Part shown: one piece after another, positions 1-8,614 of the stretch | Layout of the letters: every line of letters starts with the position of its first letter | Numbering within the stretch: the stretch's first letter is position 1 | Source of the DNA: Microbulbifer rhizosphaerae | GTDB taxonomy: Bacteria; Pseudomonadota; Gammaproteobacteria; Pseudomonadales; Cellvibrionaceae | Assembly: GCF_014191725.1 (NCBI RefSeq) | Contig: NZ_JACHWZ010000020.1 | Location: forward strand, 1-64,000 | Length of the DNA stretch: 64,000 nt | Direction of reading: 5' to 3' | The notes under the pieces: generated by a model | What the model was told of the DNA's origin: nothing | Seen by the model: only the letters and a program-made list of their open reading frames with translations | Databases searched by the model: none | Made by a program: the position numbers and the translations under genes

Positions 1-86
1 CCAACCCCGCTGTCAAATCCGAGCTGTTGCATTATTTGGATCGTTTGAAACATGCGGCTTGATCAAAAATCAGTGAAATTTATGCA

Positions 87-608
87 ATGATTGGGTTTAC
101 CTTCGGCCTGAACCCCGCCAGTGGTCCCGGGTTGATTTTTGAAACCCTTCCCGTCGCCTTCTCGCAAATGCCAATCGGGCGCCTATTCAGCATTCTGTTC
201 TTCTTCTCACTGTCGTGCGCGGCCATTACCACAATGATCGGCTTTGTGGAATCGCTTATTTCTTTCCTGATGGATGAGTGGAATATTTCCCGTCGCCGGG
301 CAGCGATCATTGTTTTTTCTGCAATAGCCCTGTTAAGCATGCTATCTATTTTCTCATACAACACTTTCTCTCATTTTAAGGTTTATGGAAGGGACTTCAA
401 CGCCCTTACAGATGTGCTCGTCAACAACATTTTGCTGCCACTTGGCGGACTATTAATTGTGATTTTTTCAGCCTGGTTTATATCGCGCCGGACCTTGCTG
501 GATCAAATCAAGCTGGGGCCTATTGGTTTTCGGTTGTGGCTTTTTGCGGCGCGCTTTGTAGCGCCTATAGCAATAATTATTATCGCTGCCTTCAGCCTGA
601 CCGAGTAA
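87..608 (+). pseudogene. 5'-truncated NSS-family sodium:amino-acid symporter remnant
   Basis: The 173-residue frame matches the C-terminal third of neurotransmitter:sodium symporter (NSS/SNF) proteins. It begins in the conserved GPGLIF..LPVAFSQMP stretch and runs through several hydrophobic helices to a natural stop. The family is usually about 450-500 residues, so the N-terminal sodium- and substrate-binding helices are missing. An in-frame TGA at 60-62 separates it from the upstream open frame, which ends in LLHYLDRLKHAA and does not resemble NSS. Similarity therefore breaks off near base 85. The DNA here looks AT-richer than most of the window, consistent with a decayed or transferred piece. 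I infer it is non-functional. Bases 609-859 hold no gene I can recognise. Confidence 0.7.
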
Positions 609-859
609 GGATGCTCGGCCGAGGAACAGAAACACAACCATAAAATATTTCGATGGCGCAAAAAAACAAGGAGGACATTCAATAAAACAATAATAAGCCT
701 AAAGGGAATAAAATCGCGCAACAGATTTACATTGCGACTTCAGGAGGTTGCCTTGAATCAAAGGGGGAGAAGTTCAAAGCAGAATCGCAATTTCATTCGA
801 AACTGAAAGCGCAGTCTCACAAAGCATTCGATCACGTCTATCTTCGGGAGAGCAAAGTA

Positions 860-3439
860 ATGAAACACGTAAAATTTCCGCTGTTATTGACCACCGTCCC
901 TATCTGGGCATTTGCCGCGGCCTACACCAATGCGGAGACGACAGAGACCAAACTGACAGACAGCGGGCCAACCACCATCGAAGAAATCGCGGTGGTAGGA
1001 AGCCGCCGCGACGGCCGCTCTGTCCTCGACGCGCCCGTACCGGTGGACGTTATCGGTGACGCCGAGATGAAGTCCCAGGGCAGCAGCGATATGCTGGACG
1101 TGCTCACCAACGTGGTGCCGTCCTACAACGTCAGCCGCGAACCCATCAGCGACGCCGGCACCCTGGTGCGGCCTGCCAACCTGCGCGGCATGCCCGCTGA
1201 CAACACCCTGGTGCTGGTGAACGGCAAGCGCCGCCACCGCGGGGCGGTGATCGGCGAATTTGTTGCCGGTGTCAACAAGGGCGCCCAGGGTATGGATATC
1301 TCACCACTGCCCGGCATCGCCATGAAACAGGTCGAGGTCCTGCGCGACGGCGCCGCCGCCCAGTACGGCTCGGACGCCATCGCCGGCGTGCTGAATTTCG
1401 TGTTGGCAGACGACCCGGAAGCGCGGCAGATTCAGGTTCGGAGCGGCCAGTATTTCGAGGGCGATGGCGCAATCAGCGAAATCTCCGGACTGTTTGGCTC
1501 CCACCTGGGCCAAGACGGCTTCGCCACCCTCGCCTTTGAGATCAAGGATACCGAAGCTACCAGCCGCGGCATCCAGGATCCCGGCGCCCAGGCGCTGGTG
1601 CATGCAGGCAACACCAGCGTTCCCGACCCGGTTGTCGTCTGGGGCACTCCGGAAATTACCGACGACTACAAGATCTTCGTCAACTCCGCCATGGAGGTGG
1701 GGAACAGCAGTGAAATCTACGCCTTCGGCAACTTCGCCACCCGCGATACCGACGGCAGCTTCTTCTACCGCCATCCGCAAGGCCGGAGCGGCGTTTATAC
1801 ATTCACGGATGGCAAGGGAACCGCTACCCCCGATGACGACGAACCCGCTCTGCTGGTGGCCGACCTGACCCCGGACGACAGTGAGGGGTGCCCAACCATT
1901 CACTTGACCGGCGTGGATAATGTCCTCAACGACCCCGTCTACCAGGACCAGGTGGCCAACAACCCGAACTGCTTTGCCTTCAATGAGATATATCCCGGTG
2001 GGTTTACCCCACGTTTTGGCGGCACGGTAACCGACTCCAGCTTCGCCGCCGGTATTCGCGGTGAGTGGTCTAACGGCATGACCTATGACTTCAGTGCTTC
2101 CGCCGGTCGCAGCAAGCTCGATTACACGATCTACAACTCCGTCAATGCCTCCTATGGCCCCAACAGCCCCTCAAGCTTCGATCTCGGCAGCCAAATCCAG
2201 TTCGAACGTATGGCAAACGCCGATTTCAGCTACCCGGTGGCCATCAGCGGCCTGGCCTCGGATCTCAACGTGGCCTTCGGTTTGCAGTACCACAAGGAGC
2301 AGTTTGAAATCATCGCCGGCCAGACCGAATCCTTCGCGCCCGGTGGCTTTGAGGACCAGGGCTTCTCGATCGGTTCCAATGGCTTTCAGGGTTTCTCCGA
2401 CGACGTCGCCGGCACCTTCAACCGCGACAGCTACGCCGGCTATCTGGATCTCGAAGCCGATATAACCGATAACTTCCTGCTGTCCGGCGCCATGCGCTTC
2501 GAAGAGTTCGACGATTTCGGCAGCACCTTTGACGGCAAGATCGCCGCTCGCCTGGACCTGACCGACTGGATGAGCCTGCGCGCAGCGGCCAGCACCGGCT
2601 TCAAGGCGCCCACGGTCGGCCAGAGCAGTTTGCGCCGCGCTTCGACCAGTTTCGCGGACGGCCAGCTCATCGAAGCACTGGTAGTACCGCCCACCAATGC
2701 GGTGGCGCAGTTCAAGGGCGGCGAGCAGCTGCAACCCGAGGAATCCACCAGCCTGAGCATCGGCACGGTGATCTCCGCCGGGTTCATGGACCTCACCATC
2801 GACTACTTCAATATCAAAGTGGATGACCGTATCGCACTGACCAATACCAGTATCACGGAAGATGACCGCGCCGCGCTGCTCGCCATGGGGAACGCCGAAG
2901 CCCAGACCATCAGCGAGATCCAGTTCTTTGTGAACGACTTCGATACCGAAACACAGGGCGTGGACATTGTCGCCTCGGCACCGTTTGAATCGAGCGCGGG
3001 CTTCACGGACTTCACCCTGGCTTACAACTGGACCGATACCAAGGTTGTCAACCGCGGCCAGACCGTCAGCGAGGCGCGCGCCGAGGAACTGGAGGACTTC
3101 CTGCCGGAGCATCGGGCCACCTTCACCATCAACCACAGCTTCGGTATGTGGAACGCGATGGTGCGCACCAACTACTACGGCGAAACCCTGGAGTTATTGT
3201 TCAACGATGAAACGCTGCCCGTGAGGACCGACCCGATCGTACTGGTGGACGCCGAGGTCAGTGCACAGCTCAACGATACCTTCCAGGTCGGTGTCGGTGC
3301 CAAAAACCTGTTTGACACCTATCCCGACAAGCACGAGTACGGCGATCAGCCCGGCTTCCTCGGCGCCGTCTACCCGCTGAATTCCCCCGCGGGCTTGAAC
3401 GGCGGCTTCTACTACGTGCGCCTGGACGCGCAATTCTAA
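860..3439 (+). CDS. TonB-dependent outer-membrane receptor
   Basis: 859 residues. A signal peptide at about 1-26 is followed by a TonB-box-like segment (EEIAVVGSRR, about 42-51). A plug domain follows (NLRGMPADNTLVLVNGKRRH, then QVEVLRDGAAAQYGSDAIAGVLNF), and then a long beta-barrel ending in an aromatic residue (YYVRLDAQF), as outer-membrane barrels do. These proteins import siderophores, vitamins, sugars or peptides using TonB-ExbBD energy. The plug resembles the large receptor type common in marine gammaproteobacteria; the substrate cannot be told from sequence. The ATG is preceded by a GGGAGA-type ribosome site. Neighbours are a dead transporter fragment and a divergently oriented LysR regulator, so a nutrient-uptake role fits but is inference. 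Confidence 0.93.
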   Translation: MKHVKFPLLLTTVPIWAFAAAYTNAETTETKLTDSGPTTIEEIAVVGSRRDGRSVLDAPVPVDVIGDAEMKSQGSSDMLDVLTNVVPSYNVSREPISDAGTLVRPANLRGMPADNTLVLVNGKRRHRGAVIGEFVAGVNKGAQGMDISPLPGIAMKQVEVLRDGAAAQYGSDAIAGVLNFVLADDPEARQIQVRSGQYFEGDGAISEISGLFGSHLGQDGFATLAFEIKDTEATSRGIQDPGAQALVHAGNTSVPDPVVVWGTPEITDDYKIFVNSAMEVGNSSEIYAFGNFATRDTDGSFFYRHPQGRSGVYTFTDGKGTATPDDDEPALLVADLTPDDSEGCPTIHLTGVDNVLNDPVYQDQVANNPNCFAFNEIYPGGFTPRFGGTVTDSSFAAGIRGEWSNGMTYDFSASAGRSKLDYTIYNSVNASYGPNSPSSFDLGSQIQFERMANADFSYPVAISGLASDLNVAFGLQYHKEQFEIIAGQTESFAPGGFEDQGFSIGSNGFQGFSDDVAGTFNRDSYAGYLDLEADITDNFLLSGAMRFEEFDDFGSTFDGKIAARLDLTDWMSLRAAASTGFKAPTVGQSSLRRASTSFADGQLIEALVVPPTNAVAQFKGGEQLQPEESTSLSIGTVISAGFMDLTIDYFNIKVDDRIALTNTSITEDDRAALLAMGNAEAQTISEIQFFVNDFDTETQGVDIVASAPFESSAGFTDFTLAYNWTDTKVVNRGQTVSEARAEELEDFLPEHRATFTINHSFGMWNAMVRTNYYGETLELLFNDETLPVRTDPIVLVDAEVSAQLNDTFQVGVGAKNLFDTYPDKHEYGDQPGFLGAVYPLNSPAGLNGGFYYVRLDAQF

Positions 3440-3449
3440 CCAACCCCTG

Positions 3450-3485
3450 GGATTGACAGAGTGCCGAATAGCGCCCTGTCAATCC
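3450..3485. repeat. Inverted repeat downstream of the TonB receptor
   Basis: Perfect 10-bp arms, GGATTGACAG at 3450-3459 and CTGTCAATCC at 3476-3485, with a 16-base loop, begin 10 bp after the receptor stop codon. There is no T-run on either side, so this is not a classic intrinsic terminator. It may be a 3' mRNA hairpin or a protein-binding site. The rest of 3440-3646 shows no gene. Confidence 0.5.
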
Positions 3486-3646
3486 GCTCCAGCCCAAATA
3501 CGGACTTTCCACCGCAAAGCCCATTTGGCTGTAATACATCCGATATGAGCACATATCCTTGTATGCGCAGCTCGTAGTTATCGATCAGAAAAATTGCAGA
3601 TGCCTCAAGGGGACGAGGCCTAGACAAAAAGAATTCCCCACTACGC

Positions 3647-4564
3647 TCAATCAGTATTCGCTGGAGAAATATCGCAGGCTTTGATTTCCTTTTCCAACCA
3701 ATCGTAAATTCTACTCAGCGCTGTCAAATAGCCTGTATCTCTAGACCAAACCAGATAATAGGCACCTTCGCTTTCAACACAGGTTTTGAAGGGGCATGCT
3801 AACGTGCCATTTGCAAGATAATCCGACAACAGGATTTCCGGGATCAATGCCAGTCCCATGCCACATTGTGCGGCCTTAATAGCGATTTCGAACCGGTCGA
3901 TCATCATGCCTGTCAAATAATCAAATTCCACATCCTGGGACCTGAGCCAGCGCTCCCATGCGTCCGGCCTGATAGTGAGGTGTATGAGAGGAACATCCAA
4001 AACAGTTTCCGGGTTTCCTAACGGGTGTTTTTTTAGAAACTCCGCCGAGCATACTGGTATCAATTTTTCCCTCATCAAAAACCTGGTTTCGGCATTATTC
4101 CAGCGATCGCTGCCAAAATGTATGGCAACGTCGATGTTTTCCTTATGGAAGTCAAAGGGCTCTGTGTATGTAGTTAAATTAATCTTTATATCCGGGTTTT
4201 CCTCAAGAAATCCAGATAGCCTGGGTACCAGCCAGCTTCCTCCCAAGGAAGGCAAAATCGCCAAATTAAGTGTATTTCTTTCCGGACTGGCTCTTAGGTT
4301 TATGGATGCGTTAGCTATCAAGAGGAGCGCTTCCCGAATGGCTTTCGCATACCGCTCTCCCGCATCAGTAATGCGGACGGTTTTCCGGTCGCGGACAAAT
4401 AACTCATGTTCCAACTGGGATTCAAGACATTTGATCTGCCTGCTTACGGCACTTTGACTCAAGCAGAGCTCTTCCGCGGCAGCAGAAAAACTGCCCCTCC
4501 TGGCGGCAGCCTCAAATATGCTGAGCATACTGAGAGAGGGCAGAAGTCGTTTGGGTGCAAGCAT
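3647..4564 (-). CDS. LysR-family transcriptional regulator (GcvA-like)
   Basis: 305 residues, normal for LysR. The N-terminal winged helix-turn-helix covers about 8-67 (LSIFEAAARRGSFSAAAEEL..SQSAVSRQIKCLE). The C-terminal periplasmic-binding-like effector domain is at about 93-297. The start of this domain (LAILPSLGGSWLVPRLSGF) and its DVAIHFGSD segment are typical of the GcvA subgroup. It probably controls a neighbouring transport or metabolic gene; the TonB receptor and the truncated NSS symporter are the nearest candidates. The coding DNA looks AT-richer than the Tol-Pal block, hinting at transfer. A palindrome upstream (4625-4650) could be its operator. Confidence 0.92.
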   Translation of the reverse strand: MLAPKRLLPSLSMLSIFEAAARRGSFSAAAEELCLSQSAVSRQIKCLESQLEHELFVRDRKTVRITDAGERYAKAIREALLLIANASINLRASPERNTLNLAILPSLGGSWLVPRLSGFLEENPDIKINLTTYTEPFDFHKENIDVAIHFGSDRWNNAETRFLMREKLIPVCSAEFLKKHPLGNPETVLDVPLIHLTIRPDAWERWLRSQDVEFDYLTGMMIDRFEIAIKAAQCGMGLALIPEILLSDYLANGTLACPFKTCVESEGAYYLVWSRDTGYLTALSRIYDWLEKEIKACDISPANTD

Positions 4565-4624
4565 GTCTGGGTCCTGTAGTGGCCTATCAGTAGATATGCG
4601 CAGTAGATATGCAATTATTTCTAA

Positions 4625-4650
4625 TATAATGTGTAACTGTTCACATTATA
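4625..4650. promoter_or_regulatory. Palindrome upstream of the LysR gene, candidate operator
   Basis: Arms ATAATGTG (4626-4633) and CACATTAT (4642-4649) are perfect inverted repeats separated by 8 bases, and one more T/A pair extends them. The site lies about 60-85 bp upstream of the LysR start in AT-rich DNA. LysR regulators usually bind interrupted dyads of this size beside their own promoter. The remainder of the 323-bp gap 4565-4887 contains no gene I can support. An open frame continues upstream of 4888, but it has no family-like sequence. Confidence 0.4.
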
Positions 4651-4887
4651 ATCAAATGAAATTGGATTAAGGAAAAGCAATCTCGTCAAATGACCGATAT
4701 TTATGATTAGTCACAATTTGCAAAAGTAATGCACTCTTTTACTTTACGTCATCAAATGATTGCAGTCGTGAACAGTTTCACTGATTTATTCATACCGCCA
4801 GCTCCCATAAAGCCATCGGCTTTAACCTTCCCGCTGGTTCGCTGCGCCATTTCTCGCCCCGAGCCGGCTCACTCCGAGGGTATTGCA

Positions 4888-5199
4888 ATGATCGAACTCG
4901 AAATTAACGCCGAAAACTACGACCTTACCGACGATCTGAAAAAACACATCGAAGAGAAGTTCGGTGGACTGGACGAGTATTTGAACACCCTCGAGCGAGC
5001 GCGTATTGCCGTGTCCTGGGAGGGGGGCGAGAACGAACAGAGCAGGGTCAGCACCCAGGTATGGGGCCCCGGACACCAGTTCGATGCTTCCGACATCGAC
5101 TGGCAGGCAATAACGGCAATTGACAAGGCCCACCACAAACTGCTGAAGCAGATACGCCGCGAGCACAGCAGGGAAATCTCCGAACGCAATCGCCGGTAA
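4888..5199 (+). CDS. HPF/RaiA-family ribosome hibernation-type protein
   Basis: 103 residues matching the sigma-54-modulation/S30EA fold: MIELEINAENYDLTDDLKKH, then IEEKFGGLDEYL, an alternating strand segment, and a C-terminal helix KAHHKLLKQIRREH. Short members (about 95-115 aa) bind the decoding centre of the 30S subunit in stationary phase and silence ribosomes. I chose the ATG at 4888 because GAGGG lies 7 bases upstream and the family motif starts immediately. The frame stays open back to 4729, but that extension is not family-like. The gene is not next to rpoN, where the classic hpf often sits, so this may be a second paralogue. Confidence 0.8.
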   Translation: MIELEINAENYDLTDDLKKHIEEKFGGLDEYLNTLERARIAVSWEGGENEQSRVSTQVWGPGHQFDASDIDWQAITAIDKAHHKLLKQIRREHSREISERNRR

Positions 5200-5315
5200 G
5201 GCCGGTCGTCCCACTGGCATAGAAGTCAGCGAGGGCCAAAGCCTTAAGGGATCACTTCAAGTGGAGCCCGCACAGGGAACATGGCTATTTTCTGCAACCC
5301 CGCCGCCGGTGAACA

Positions 5316-5349
5316 GAAAACAAAAAGGGCCGCCTGACGGCAGCCCTTT
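5316..5349 (-). terminator. Rho-independent terminator of the tRNA-Lys gene
   Basis: Read on the minus strand, GGGCTGCC-GTCA-GGCGGCCC forms a stem with one mismatch and is followed by TTTTT then GTTTTC. It begins about 10 bases downstream of the tRNA 3' end, so it fits termination of the tRNA-Lys transcript. Confidence 0.7.
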
Positions 5350-5356
5350 GCGAATA

Positions 5357-5432
5357 TGGTGGGTCGTGCTGGACTCGAACCAGCGACCAATTGGTTAAAA
5401 GCCAACTGCTCTACCAACTGAGCTAACGACCC
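5357..5432 (-). tRNA. tRNA-Lys (anticodon TTT)
   Basis: The minus strand gives a 76-base cloverleaf: acceptor GGGTCGT pairing with ACGACCC, a D arm AGCTCAGTTGGTAGAGC, and an anticodon loop CTTTTAA with anticodon TTT. The T arm contains GGTTCGAGTCC, and CCA is encoded at the 3' end. tRNA-Lys downstream of queC is also part of the Pseudomonas-like arrangement. Confidence 0.97.
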
Positions 5433-5562
5433 TTTGATCCCTCGATGTGAGGAGCTGCGTATCTTACGGATCTATTTCGAAAAAACAATACCTGGCAACA
5501 AAAAAATCTAAAGAATTTAATGGCTTAGCCCCGAGCTGATGCTGCGGGCCAAGCCGGCATTT

Positions 5563-6246
5563 TCAGCCGGCGTAGACCGTGGGGTCCGTCAGCCCCGCCT
5601 CCGCAAAACCGGCGGCGCGCAGGCGGCAGCTGTCGCAGCGGCCGCAGGCGGCGCCGTCTGCCCGCGCCTGGTAGCAGGACACCGTCAGACTGTAGTCCAC
5701 GCCCAGTTCGGTACCCCGGCGCACGATATCCGCCTTGCTCATCTGCATCAGCGGCGCGCGTATGCGCAGCTTGTGGCCCTCAACACCGGCGCGGGTAGCC
5801 AGGTTGGCCATACGCTCGAAGGCCTCGATGTACTCCGGGCGGCAGTCCGGATAGCCGGAATAGTCCACCGCGTTGACTCCCACAAAGATATCCTGTGCCC
5901 CCAGCACTTCCGCCCACCCCAGGGCGATGGACAGGAATACGGTGTTGCGCGCAGGCACATAGGTCACCGGAATGCCGCCGGTCTCCTCTTCCGGTACGTC
6001 GATGCTGTCGTCGGTCAGTGCCGAACCGCCAATGGAGCGCAGATCCAGCGCGACCACCTTGTGTTCGCGAGCCTCCAGATCGGCGGCGACCCGCTGGGCC
6101 GCCAGCAACTCGGCGCTGTGGCGCTGGCCGTAATCGAAGCCCAGGGCATAGCATTCGTAGCCCTCGGCTTTGGCCATGGCCAGTATGGTGGCGGAGTCGA
6201 GGCCGCCGGACAGCAGGATTACGGCTTTTTTTGCGGTCATTTGCAC
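5563..6246 (-). CDS. queC: 7-cyano-7-deazaguanine synthase QueC
   Basis: 227 residues. QueC converts 7-carboxy-7-deazaguanine to preQ0 with ATP and ammonia in queuosine biosynthesis. The PP-loop SGGLDS is at 13-18. The central [20 protein letters not shown] segment is diagnostic. The zinc-binding cysteines are present near the C-terminus as one Cys followed by CGRCDSC. Length is normal. It lies downstream of queE, which makes its substrate, on the same strand, about 70 bp away with a palindromic repeat between. The queC-queE-cpoB order is the same as in pseudomonads. Confidence 0.97.
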   Translation of the reverse strand: MQMTAKKAVILLSGGLDSATILAMAKAEGYECYALGFDYGQRHSAELLAAQRVAADLEAREHKVVALDLRSIGGSALTDDSIDVPEEETGGIPVTYVPARNTVFLSIALGWAEVLGAQDIFVGVNAVDYSGYPDCRPEYIEAFERMANLATRAGVEGHKLRIRAPLMQMSKADIVRRGTELGVDYSLTVSCYQARADGAACGRCDSCRLRAAGFAEAGLTDPTVYAG

Positions 6247-6268
6247 GTCCAGTTTGAATCAGTCATTA

Positions 6269-6304
6269 GCGGGCCCGCAGCCCGCATGCGGAGCTGGAGC
6301 TTCG
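6269..6304. repeat. Dispersed palindromic repeat, GCGGGCCC family
   Basis: GCGGGCCCGCAGCCCGC followed by ATGCGGAGCTGGAGCTTCG lies between queE and queC. Nearly the same sequence recurs at 51811-51846 beside the GDSL autotransporter. It is non-coding and forms two nested hairpins. Confidence 0.6.
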
Positions 6305-6313
6305 CGCACCCGG

Positions 6314-7009
6314 TCACACCCCGGGGATATCTCCCCACAGCAGCTTGTGCAGCTGCAGCTGCAGACGCACCGGCAGGCCGTCGTCCAGAATCCACTCCGC
6401 CAATTGCCGCGGCTGCAGCTGTCCATAGCTGGGGGAGAAGAGCACCTCACCGACCCGCTCGGGCAGGCGATACTGATCCAGGGTGAACTTGGCCCAGTCG
6501 TAGTCGGTGCGGTCGCAGATCACAAACTTGATCTGGTCGCGGCCGGTCAGCACGGCGAGGTTCTCCATGCGGTTGCGGTGCTGTTCGCCGGAGGCCGGGG
6601 TCTTCAAATCCACCACCCGCGAGACCCGCGGGTCCACCTGCTCCACCGGCATGGCGCCACTGGTCTCCAGGGAAACCTCGTAGCCGGCATCGCACAGGGC
6701 TTTCAGCAGTGGCAGGCAATTGGGCTGGGCCAGCGGCTCACCGCCGGTCACGCACACATGGCGCGCCGGATGGCCCTGTACCCTTTGCAATATTTCCGCC
6801 AGCGTCATCCGCTCGCCGCCGTAGAAAGCGTATTCCGAGTCGCAGTAGCTGCAGCGCAGTGGACAACCGGTCAGGCGCACGAATACCGTGGGCAGGCCGG
6901 ACTCCCGAGCCTCTCCTTGCAGGGAATAGAAGATCTCGCTGATACGCAGTGACTCCGCGCGCTCTGATTCCGCACGAAAGTGCAATGACTCATTGCTCAG
7001 ATCGGTCAT
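6314..7009 (-). CDS. queE: 7-carboxy-7-deazaguanine synthase QueE (radical SAM)
   Basis: 231 residues. QueE makes the deazaguanine ring of CDG from 6-carboxytetrahydropterin. The radical-SAM CxxxCxxC motif is C49-PLR-C53-SY-C56, preceded by EIFYSLQGEARESGLPTVF, which is typical of QueE. A GGE motif (CVTGGEPLAQ) follows for SAM binding. I chose the ATG at 7009 because GGGTGA lies just upstream and family similarity begins there. An upstream in-frame ATG at 7069 would add 20 residues encoded by a hairpin region. Confidence 0.95.
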   Translation of the reverse strand: MTDLSNESLHFRAESERAESLRISEIFYSLQGEARESGLPTVFVRLTGCPLRCSYCDSEYAFYGGERMTLAEILQRVQGHPARHVCVTGGEPLAQPNCLPLLKALCDAGYEVSLETSGAMPVEQVDPRVSRVVDLKTPASGEQHRNRMENLAVLTGRDQIKFVICDRTDYDWAKFTLDQYRLPERVGEVLFSPSYGQLQPRQLAEWILDDGLPVRLQLQLHKLLWGDIPGV

Positions 7010-7023
7010 ATTCACCCAGCCAT

Positions 7024-7059
7024 AAACAACAAAGCCCGGGCGACGAATGCCGTCCGGGC
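7024..7059 (-). terminator. Candidate terminator after the tol-pal-cpoB genes
   Basis: On the minus strand GCCCGGACG and CGTCGCCCGGGC pair around a GCATT loop, followed by TTTGTTGTTT. It lies between cpoB and queE, so it would end the tol-pal-cpoB transcript. The stem has a 3-base bulge and the T-run is interrupted. Confidence 0.5.
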
Positions 7060-7124
7060 GCGGGATCATAGTTTTTTTCTGGCCAAAAAACCAGCGGCGA
7101 CAGGGTTGGGGTAACTACCACACT

Positions 7125-7150
7125 GATCGCGGCCAGCGGCCGCTCCTACA
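7125..7150. repeat. REP-like palindrome, GGCCGCTCCTACA family
   Basis: GATCGCGGCCAGCGGCCGCT followed by CCTACA forms an imperfect palindrome between queE and cpoB. Related copies occur near 12253, 13328, 43800, 43920, 57852, 57901, 62959 and 63008. Confidence 0.75.
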
Positions 7151-7171
7151 GGGAAGCCGGGGTCTCGAGTA

Positions 7172-7996
7172 TCAGAAATTATCTTCCAGATACTTCTTGG
7201 CCAGGCCGGCGGCGCGGGCGTCGCTGTCTGCCACCTGCTGCAGCAGTTCCTTGGCGCGACTGTTATCGCCCAATTGGTGGTAAACAGTACCCAGCTTATA
7301 GCGCCCGTCCCAGACTTTGCTGGATTTGGGATAGCTGTCCAGCAGGGCCACGAACCATTGGCGCGCCTCTTCCAGGTCTCCCTGTACCAGGGCGATCTCG
7401 CCCAGCCAGTAATTGGCATTGGGGGCGTAGCGCCCCTCGGGATAATCCTGCAGCAGGCGCTTGAATTCCGTACGGGCCCCATCGTAGTTGCCATCGCGGG
7501 CCAGGCCGAAACTGGCTTGGTAGCGGTCGCGCTCGTCCTCGCTGGCTTCCGGCGCGGCGGTGGCCGTAGCCGCGGCTGCGCCGCCGTTGCTATCTTCCGG
7601 TGCGTCGCTGCCCTCCTCCGGAGCCTTCTGTGAGGGTTCCGTTCCGGCCAGCCGGGCAATGCGCCGGTCCAGGTCCATATAGTCTTCGGTTCGCTGCTGG
7701 CGCAGACGCTTGACCTCGTGCCTCAGTTCCTCCACCGCGCCGCGGAGTTCCTGGACCTCCTGCTGCAGCACCTGCATCTGGTAGTAGGCGTCAGCCTGGG
7801 GATTCGTCTGCGCGCGCGGGCGCTGGACGGAAACCGGCGCGGCGCGCGCTGCCTGGTCGTCCCGATAAACAGGCGCCGATCTCTGCGAACTGTCGCTGGA
7901 CAGGTCGACGATCGGCGCCTGGGAGAATACGGGCGATGCCGCAGCCAGGGCGGCTGCGGCAATCGCGATACGTCTAATGGTAAAAGCCATTGGCAT
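7172..7996 (-). CDS. cpoB: Cell division coordinator CpoB (YbgF)
   Basis: 274 residues. A signal peptide covers about 1-26. An N-terminal coiled coil (about 70-110, QVLQQEVQELRGAVEELRHE) lets CpoB trimerise. A low-complexity Ala/Glu linker follows, then C-terminal TPR repeats from about 155 (FGLARDGNYDGARTEFKRLL, YWLGEIALVQGDLEEARQWF). CpoB links PBP1B peptidoglycan synthesis to Tol-driven outer-membrane constriction in the periplasm at the septum. It sits 12 bp after pal in the canonical operon position. A second ATG two codons downstream (7990) is an alternative start. Confidence 0.95.
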   Translation of the reverse strand: MPMAFTIRRIAIAAAALAAASPVFSQAPIVDLSSDSSQRSAPVYRDDQAARAAPVSVQRPRAQTNPQADAYYQMQVLQQEVQELRGAVEELRHEVKRLRQQRTEDYMDLDRRIARLAGTEPSQKAPEEGSDAPEDSNGGAAAATATAAPEASEDERDRYQASFGLARDGNYDGARTEFKRLLQDYPEGRYAPNANYWLGEIALVQGDLEEARQWFVALLDSYPKSSKVWDGRYKLGTVYHQLGDNSRAKELLQQVADSDARAAGLAKKYLEDNF

Positions 7997-8008
7997 CCAT
8001 TTGAACGA

Positions 8009-8488
8009 TTAGTTGATCACAACGCGACGGTTCATCGCGCGGGAACTCTCGCTGGAACCGGTCTGCGCCGGACGCTCTTCACCGTAGCTGATCACTTCCA
8101 GGGTGGAGGGATCGACACCCTGCAGTACCAGGAAGTCACGCACGGCGTTGGCGCGGCGCTCACCCAGAGCCAGGTTGTACTCGCGGGTGCCCAGTTCGTC
8201 AGCGTGACCTTCCAGGCGAACGGTGCCGCTGGTGTTGCCGCGCATACGGTCGGCGTGCTGAATCAGCAGCTCCCGGGTAGACGGCTTCAGCAGGGACTGG
8301 TCAAAGTCAAAGTAGACGACGTTGTCCAGGGGCACCGCTGTTTCCGCTGCGGGGGCTTCCTCCACCACCGGCGGCGGGGTCGGTTGTGCCACCTCTTGTG
8401 CAGTGTCCTCGGTGTCGGTGCTGGAACAGCCCGCCATTACCGCCAGAACGCAGGCCAAACCCAGGCCAGTTTTTACTGATTTCAACAT
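8009..8488 (-). CDS. pal: Peptidoglycan-associated lipoprotein Pal
   Basis: 159 residues. A lipoprotein signal peptide ends in VMAG-C21, so the mature protein is lipid-anchored in the outer membrane. A Pro/Glu-rich tether follows. The OmpA-like peptidoglycan-binding domain covers about 55-159, with YFDFD, LEGHADELGTREYN and LGERRANAV. Pal binds meso-DAP peptidoglycan and TolB. The ATG at 8488 was chosen because GGAG lies upstream and the signal peptide begins there; an earlier in-frame ATG at 8554 would add 22 residues before the signal peptide. A 126-bp gap separates it from tolB. Confidence 0.97.
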   Translation of the reverse strand: MLKSVKTGLGLACVLAVMAGCSSTDTEDTAQEVAQPTPPPVVEEAPAAETAVPLDNVVYFDFDQSLLKPSTRELLIQHADRMRGNTSGTVRLEGHADELGTREYNLALGERRANAVRDFLVLQGVDPSTLEVISYGEERPAQTGSSESSRAMNRRVVIN

Positions 8489-8614
8489 AAGCAACTCCGC
8501 TTTTAGTGTTATCGAAAAATTCCGTAAGACTTTAATATTGTCTGATTTCCACACCCGCCGAAAGCACCGCCAGTGGTGGCATTGAACGGGCGCCCCTTAC
8601 CAATCTAAAGAAAG

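Noticed and set aside
3436-3627. 63-codon minus-strand open frame after the TonB receptor gene
   Set aside because: No ribosome site or family similarity, and it contains the inverted repeat at 3450-3485.
4729-4887. N-terminal extension of the hibernation-factor gene back to 4729
   Set aside because: The extra 53 residues are not family-like, while the ATG at 4888 has a good ribosome site and begins exactly at the conserved domain.
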